DNA of 64,000 bases from Acinetobacter sp. WCHA45. GTDB taxonomy: Bacteria > Pseudomonadota > Gammaproteobacteria > Pseudomonadales > Moraxellaceae. Shown here piece after piece: positions 59,636-64,000 of the stretch (the stretch's first letter is position 1; each line of letters begins with the position of its first letter). The position numbers were made by a program, and so were the translations under genes. Below the pieces are notes generated by a model. It was not told the DNA's origin. It did no database searches and worked only from the letters and a program-made list of their open reading frames with translations. The stretch covers positions 2,232,001 to 2,296,000 of the forward strand of contig NZ_CP028561.1 in the NCBI RefSeq assembly GCF_002165255.2, read 5' to 3'.

Positions 59636-59662
59636 TGAGTTTAACCATCTATAACATTATCA

Positions 59663-59721
59663 ATAGGTTATAAAACAAACCTATAAAGCGACTTGACACT
59701 TTAGAGTATTTACTCTAAAAA
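59663..59721. promoter_or_regulatory. Operators and promoter between the TetR and aldehyde dehydrogenase genes
   Basis: ATAGGTT-N8-AACCTAT (59663-59684) and the perfect palindrome TTTAGAGTA-TT-TACTCTAAA (59700-59719). The second lies between TTGACA (59693-59698) and TAAAAA (59716-59721) of a rightward promoter with a 17-base spacer, an ideal repressor site. Confidence 0.65.
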
Positions 59722-59756
59722 TTAAAAAATAATAAGCTTTCTTTTGGTCTACTCCT

Positions 59757-61211
59757 ATGAACAGTCAAACAAAAACAACCGCTATGACACCTTATGTTGA
59801 TGTGAAACGGCTACATGATTTGCTTGAACAGCAAAAAGCAGCTTACCAACGCCATCCTGTGCCAAGCGCCAAAGAACGTATTGAGCGCTTAGCTCGACTT
59901 AAAAATATCTTGGTAAAATATCAAGATCAATTTGCTAACGCAATTAGTCAAGATTATGGCAATCGTGCCATTATGGAAACCAAAATTGGCGAAGTTCTTA
60001 CCTGTTTAGAACATATCAAATACTATAGCAAGAACTTAACTGAGTGGATGAAGCCCTCTAAGCGCCATATCAGTATGTTACACCAACCTGCAAAAGGCTG
60101 GGTACAATATCAACCATTAGGTGTGATTGGTATTATTGCACCATGGAACTATCCATTATTACTTTCAGTTGGCCCATTGATCTGCGCAATCGCTGCAGGC
60201 AATCATGCCATGATCAAGATTTCGAGTGCATCTTCTCAGTTTGGTGCTGTATTGGAAAATGCACTTGCAGAAGTATTTCCTCAGGAACTTGTGAGTGTTA
60301 TCAATGGTAGTGGCGCGATTTCAGATGCCTTTAGTCATTTAGCATTTGATAAATTAATTTTCACAGGTTCAACGTCTGTCGGTAAAACTGTGATGGCAGC
60401 AGCATCACAGAACTTAGTCCCTGTGATTTTAGAGCTAGGTGGAAAATCGCCTGCTCTTGTACATTCGGCAATGAATATTCGTGATGTGGCACAACGTATT
60501 GCGGTAGGTAAACTTTGGAATGCAGGTCAAACTTGCGTTGCACCTGATTACATGTTCCTACCTAAAGGCAAAACGGCAGAATTCACCAAGCACTATAACG
60601 ACTTTGTGAATACGATGTACCCAACGCTACGTGACAATAAAGATTACACGTCAATTGTAAATGACAAACAATACAATCGTCTTCAAGGCTATTTAGAAGA
60701 TGCACGTGATCAAGGTGCGACGATCGTCGAGTTAAACAGCAAGAAAGAATCTTTAACTGAAGTTCGTAAAATTGCACCAACGTTACTCACAGGTGTAACC
60801 ACAGAAATGGAAATTATGAAGAATGAGATCTTTGGTCCAATTCTTCCTATTCTAGAATATGAACATATTGAAGATGCACTTCAATTTATCAATAGTCGAC
60901 CACGTCCACTCGCATTCTACTATTTTGATATTGATATGGCTCGTGCTGATTATGTTGCAGGACGTACCCATTCTGGACATTTTGGTATTAACCAAACCCT
61001 CACTCATGTAGCGCAAGATGATCTACCATTTGGTGGTATAGGTGCATCGGGTATGGGCAAATATCATGGTAAAGAAGGCTTCTTCAGCTTCTCTAACGAA
61101 CGTTCAGTGATGTCTAACCCTGTTAACCCTAAACTTTATAGTTTAAAATTCATTCTGCCGCCGTACAACAAACCAACGCATAAACTGCTTTTGAAAACAC
61201 TATTCCGTTAA
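59757..61211 (+). CDS. Coniferyl-aldehyde-type aldehyde dehydrogenase
   Basis: 484 residues. ALDH fold: NAD site FTGSTSVGKTVM, catalytic Glu in ILELGGKSP, catalytic Cys in NAGQTCVAPDY, and C-terminal PFGGIGASGMGKYHGKEGF. The sequence style and length match the coniferyl aldehyde dehydrogenase/fatty aldehyde subgroup, which oxidises aromatic or long-chain aldehydes. Controlled most likely by the divergent TetR regulator. The exact substrate cannot be told. Confidence 0.88.
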   Translation: MNSQTKTTAMTPYVDVKRLHDLLEQQKAAYQRHPVPSAKERIERLARLKNILVKYQDQFANAISQDYGNRAIMETKIGEVLTCLEHIKYYSKNLTEWMKPSKRHISMLHQPAKGWVQYQPLGVIGIIAPWNYPLLLSVGPLICAIAAGNHAMIKISSASSQFGAVLENALAEVFPQELVSVINGSGAISDAFSHLAFDKLIFTGSTSVGKTVMAAASQNLVPVILELGGKSPALVHSAMNIRDVAQRIAVGKLWNAGQTCVAPDYMFLPKGKTAEFTKHYNDFVNTMYPTLRDNKDYTSIVNDKQYNRLQGYLEDARDQGATIVELNSKKESLTEVRKIAPTLLTGVTTEMEIMKNEIFGPILPILEYEHIEDALQFINSRPRPLAFYYFDIDMARADYVAGRTHSGHFGINQTLTHVAQDDLPFGGIGASGMGKYHGKEGFFSFSNERSVMSNPVNPKLYSLKFILPPYNKPTHKLLLKTLFR

Positions 61212-61220
61212 GCTGATCAA

Positions 61221-61256
61221 GGCATGATCTATCACACTAGATCATGCCCTGTTTTT
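61221..61256 (+). terminator. Terminator of the aldehyde dehydrogenase gene
   Basis: GGCATGATCTA / TAGATCATGCC (61221-61231, 61238-61248), 6-base loop, then TGTTTTT. Confidence 0.88.
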
Positions 61257-61267
61257 ACCAAATTCGC

Positions 61268-61296
61268 TTGTCTTTTAATCGTATTTTTGGTATAAA
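61268..61296 (+). promoter_or_regulatory. Promoter of rpmB-rpmG
   Basis: TTGTCT (61268-61273), 17-base spacer, TATAAA (61291-61296), followed by GC-rich ACGCCCC, as in stringently controlled ribosomal promoters. Confidence 0.65.
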
Positions 61297-61379
61297 ACGC
61301 CCCTTGAATGATTTCATCCGTTTACTTGAATGGCTAGTTGCACGAAACGGTGCTATATAAACTAGCAATGGAGTTCACC

Positions 61380-61616
61380 ATGTCTAAGGTTTGCCAAGTT
61401 ACCGGCAAGCGTCCTATCGTTGGTAACAACGTATCGCACGCAAACAACAAAACCAAACGCCGGTTCGAGCCGAACCTGCACCACCACCGTTTTTGGTTAG
61501 AAAGCGAAAAGCGTTTTGTACGTCTTCGTTTAACCACTAAAGGTATGCGTATTATTGATAAATTGGGTATTGAGAAAGTTGTTGCTGATCTCCGTGCTCA
61601 AGGTCAAAAGATCTAA
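61380..61616 (+). CDS. rpmB: 50S ribosomal protein L28
   Basis: 78 residues from ATG 61380 with GGAG 7 bases upstream; the longer frame to 61338 is not needed. [20 protein letters not shown], then [13 protein letters not shown] are L28 signatures. Two-gene operon with rpmG. Confidence 0.98.
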   Translation: MSKVCQVTGKRPIVGNNVSHANNKTKRRFEPNLHHHRFWLESEKRFVRLRLTTKGMRIIDKLGIEKVVADLRAQGQKI

Positions 61617-61628
61617 GGAGTCTGAACA

Positions 61629-61784
61629 ATGCGTGATAAAATCCGCCTCGTTTCTACAGCTGGTACAGGTTATTTCTATACCACTACTAAGAACAAACGT
61701 ACTATGCCGGAAAAAATGGAAATCAAAAAATTTGATCCAAAAATCCGTCAACACGTAATCTTCAAAGAAGCTAAAATTAAATAA
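61629..61784 (+). CDS. rpmG: 50S ribosomal protein L33
   Basis: 51 residues: [20 protein letters not shown], then [16 protein letters not shown] and FKEAKIK. The zinc-free type without CxxC pairs, as in most gammaproteobacteria. AAGGAG precedes the start, 12 bases after rpmB. Confidence 0.98.
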   Translation: MRDKIRLVSTAGTGYFYTTTKNKRTMPEKMEIKKFDPKIRQHVIFKEAKIK

Positions 61785-61797
61785 TTTTAGTTTTCTT

Positions 61798-61831
61798 AAA
61801 AAAACGACTTCAACTGAAGTCGTTTTTTTTT
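61798..61831 (+). terminator. Terminator of rpmB-rpmG
   Basis: AAAACGACTTCA / TGAAGTCGTTTT stem followed by T run. Confidence 0.92.
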
Positions 61832-62006
61832 GCTAAAAAATGTTTTAGCTAAAATAAAATGAATCACTATTTCATAATTTTTTTTGATAAATAAAAAAAT
61901 TGTCATCAACAAATCCGATTTTACTTGTTACAATTTATTCGCTGTTTTCTTGGCATGTTTTATGCTGAATTATTTGTACCTTAACCGCAATGATTAAGGA
62001 GTTTCA

Positions 62007-63722
62007 ATGCCTCATGATGTTGATTTAATTATATTACTTGCCGTCGGTTTCGGTATAGCACTTATTTTTGGCTATATTGCCGCACGTTTACGTCTACCAC
62101 CATTAATTGGTTATTTGGTAGCAGGTATTATTATAAGCCCTAACACCCCAGGTATCGTGGCAGATATACATCTCGCCAATCAACTTGCCGAACTCGGGGT
62201 AATGTTCTTAATGTTTGGCGTAGGGATGCATTTTTCCCTCAATGATTTATTACTTGTTCGTCGTATCGCCCTGCCCGGTGCGATTTTACAAATCGCTGTA
62301 GCAACACTCTTAGGTGCCGCTGTATCTATGTTTTGGGGCTGGAGTTTTGGTTCTGCACTGATTTTTGGTTTAAGTTTATCGTGTGCAAGTACCGTAGTAT
62401 TACTCAAAGCACTGAGTGATCGTGGTTTACTCGATTCTGTCAATGGCAAAATTGCAGTGGGTTGGCTTTTGGTTGAAGATCTTGTTATGGTCTTGGTCTT
62501 AGTTTTATTACCTGCAACAGCTGTTCTACTTGGTGGACACCCACTAGCTGGAACGGATACCTCTCAAAATATTTGGATCACCATCAGCCTAACATTACTG
62601 AAAGTAACAGGTTTTATCGCCTTCATGCTGATTATTGGGAAGCGCTTAATCCCGAAAATTATGCAATTGGTTGCTCGTTTAGGTTCTCGTGAATTATTTA
62701 CACTTACCGTCGTTGCTGCTGCCGTTTCGATTGCTTATGGTTCTTATGCGATCTTTGGTGTCTCAATGGCATTGGGTGCTTTCTTTGCGGGCATGGTCGT
62801 AAAAGAGTCTGATTTCAGCCATAGAGCAGAAGAAGAGACGCTTTCATTGCGTGAAATCTTTGCGATCTTATTTTTTGTTTCAGTGGGAATGTTATTCGAT
62901 CCAAAAATCTTGATTGAACAACCTTTACATATTTTAGCTGTCGTTGCCATTATCATGATTGGTAAGACTTTAGCAGCGATGGCTTTAGTTTTATTCTTCC
63001 GCTACCCAATTAATACAGCTCTCACTGTAGGTGCTAGTTTGGCACAAATTGGTGAGTTTTCATTCATTTTAGCAACATTGGGCTTGTCACTCGGTCTACT
63101 CACCCCAGATGCACAAAACTTGATTCTTGCTGGTGCGTTATTTTCAATAACTTTAAATTCATTTGTATTTTCAGCGATTGAACCCGCTCAACGTTGGATA
63201 CGAGAACGCTCACATTTAGCTCGCTTATTAGAACGCAGTGGCGACCCGCTTGCTATGCTTCCAGATGAAGTTGATCAAGCTTATTTACGTGATCAGGTGG
63301 TGATCATTGGCTATGGTGGCGTAGGACGCCGCATTAGTGAAAACCTGATGCAACAGAATATCAAGGTCGTGATTGCTGAAGAAAATCGTGAGATTGTTGA
63401 AAAACTGCGTGCCCAAGGAATGGCTGCCGTAAGCGGTGAAGCGACTGAACCTTATGTACTCATACAAGCCCATATTCAGCATGCACGCTTATTGGTTATT
63501 TCCCCTATGGATATTTTAGATATTCATCGTATTGTCGATATTGCAAAGCAATTGAATCCTGAGATTCAGGTCTTGATCTGTGCTGAGAGCAAGGAAGAGG
63601 CTGCTGTTATTCGCGATGAAAATATTGGTGAAGTTTTCTATGCGAAAGAAGAAATGGCGAAGAATATGAGCCATCATATCCTGAACCAAATTGAGCTTGC
63701 TCATCAAAGTACGTTACATTAA
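62007..63722 (+). CDS. ybaL: YbaL-like monovalent cation:proton antiporter (CPA2/KefB family)
   Basis: 571 residues. About 12 membrane helices (residues about 5-390), with IAARLRLPPLIGYLVAGIII and SCASTVVLLKALSDRG, typical of CPA2 exchangers. Then a cytosolic RCK_N (TrkA-N) domain from about 425 with nucleotide motif VVIIGYGGVGRRI. Probably exports K+ or Na+ against protons under osmotic or electrophile stress. KefB/KefC and YbaL cannot be separated with certainty by eye; the length and lack of a neighbouring kefF/kefG favour YbaL. Confidence 0.88.
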   Translation: MPHDVDLIILLAVGFGIALIFGYIAARLRLPPLIGYLVAGIIISPNTPGIVADIHLANQLAELGVMFLMFGVGMHFSLNDLLLVRRIALPGAILQIAVATLLGAAVSMFWGWSFGSALIFGLSLSCASTVVLLKALSDRGLLDSVNGKIAVGWLLVEDLVMVLVLVLLPATAVLLGGHPLAGTDTSQNIWITISLTLLKVTGFIAFMLIIGKRLIPKIMQLVARLGSRELFTLTVVAAAVSIAYGSYAIFGVSMALGAFFAGMVVKESDFSHRAEEETLSLREIFAILFFVSVGMLFDPKILIEQPLHILAVVAIIMIGKTLAAMALVLFFRYPINTALTVGASLAQIGEFSFILATLGLSLGLLTPDAQNLILAGALFSITLNSFVFSAIEPAQRWIRERSHLARLLERSGDPLAMLPDEVDQAYLRDQVVIIGYGGVGRRISENLMQQNIKVVIAEENREIVEKLRAQGMAAVSGEATEPYVLIQAHIQHARLLVISPMDILDIHRIVDIAKQLNPEIQVLICAESKEEAAVIRDENIGEVFYAKEEMAKNMSHHILNQIELAHQSTLH

Positions 63723-63748
63723 CAATCTATTTTCAAATTAAAGCATCT

Positions 63749-63784
63749 AATACCAATTATTCAGATAGTTGGTATTTTTTATCT
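63749..63784 (+). terminator. Terminator of the antiporter gene
   Basis: AATACCAATTAT / ATAGTTGGTATT (63749-63760, 63765-63776), TCAG loop, T tract. Confidence 0.85.
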
Positions 63785-63848
63785 TTTAAATTTCAGTCTT
63801 ATGATTTAAAGCTAACATCCAAATACTTAATAACATTTAACCCTCGTG

Positions 63849-64000
63849 TTAGCTCAATGCTTTTGAAAGCTGACGCAGTGTTTTGATTTGTTTGCCATAA
63901 CGGCGACAAAAACGACAAGCAAATAAATGTAATTGTAGATTGCTCTGCTCTATAAACTGAAGTGATCTATCCTGTTTCTCGGAAATTAATTGTGTTGCTT
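63849..64000 (-). CDS. Zinc-finger anti-sigma-factor-like protein, C-terminal part
   Basis: Leftward frame open to the right edge and ending at TAA 63851-63849. The visible 49 residues read ATQLISEKQDRSLQFIEQSN, then LQLHLFACRFCRRYGKQIKT, then LRQLSKALS. ATxLiSe..dr.L...E...L..Hl..C..CrrY is the pattern of small zf-HC2 anti-sigma proteins (H-x3-C-x2-C zinc site). An ECF sigma factor gene is expected just outside the window. The start is not in view. Confidence 0.7.
   Translation of the reverse strand, partial: ATQLISEKQDRSLQFIEQSNLQLHLFACRFCRRYGKQIKTLRQLSKALS

Overview
The window looks like a chromosomal segment of an Acinetobacter-type gammaproteobacterium (Moraxellaceae). The DNA is AT-rich, housekeeping genes sit in a typical Acinetobacter context (pdxA-rsmA-apaH, rplM-rpsI-sspA-sspB, miaB-ybeZ-ybeY, thyA-folA, tonB-exbB-exbD, rpmB-rpmG), and several small families common in that genus are present (DUF2789, DUF4124-like, DUF6670-like). 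This identification is by recognition only; no search was run. No insertion sequence, prophage, integron or CRISPR array was seen.

Layout. 1-915: 5' part of a GT4 glycosyltransferase behind a near-perfect Pho box. 1-4.7 kb: apaH, rsmA, pdxA and a DUF4124-like envelope protein, all leftward. 4.9-7.7 kb: rplM-rpsI, sspA-sspB and a tail-anchored protein, rightward. 7.9-10.5 kb: a four-gene Ras-like GTPase/roadblock module (roadblock, receiver/HTH-like protein, GTPase, second roadblock), recalling Streptomyces conservons and MglA/MglB. It is the most interesting system here. 10.6-28.8 kb: an acyclic-terpene (citronellol/geraniol) utilisation locus, atuABCD and atuEF leftward with divergent atuR and two extra acyl-CoA dehydrogenases. 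It is interrupted by an HD-GYP c-di-GMP phosphodiesterase gene and by a tandem trio of unknown paralogues. The palindrome CAAGCRYTTGCTTGG lies before atuA/atuR, atuE and the extra dehydrogenase pair, so three leftward units look like one AtuR regulon. 28.8-30.1 kb: a DUF4256 pseudogene and a small membrane protein. 30.1-35.8 kb: a complete leftward rRNA operon (16S, tRNA-Ile, tRNA-Ala, 23S, 5S).

35.9-64 kb: mostly core genes. They include pssA, rlmJ, a 2OG-Fe(II) oxygenase, DUF2789, mdh, an apparently catalytically dead RNase T2-like protein, slt, miaB, ybeZ, ybeY, a TonB-like protein followed by the last codons of a lost TonB-dependent receptor, xpt, thyA, folA, a DUF4105 protein, msrA, tonB-exbB-exbD behind a candidate Fur box, purU, a TetR/aldehyde dehydrogenase divergent pair with palindromic operators, rpmB-rpmG, a YbaL-like antiporter, and the tail of a zinc-finger anti-sigma-like protein at the right edge.

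How genes work together: AtuD oxidises citronellyl-CoA, AtuC/AtuF carboxylate geranyl-CoA and AtuE hydrates isohexenylglutaconyl-CoA, with AtuR as likely repressor. ExbB, ExbD and TonB energise outer-membrane receptors. MiaB, RsmA, RlmJ and YbeY serve RNA modification and maturation. SspA acts on RNA polymerase and SspB delivers substrates to ClpXP.
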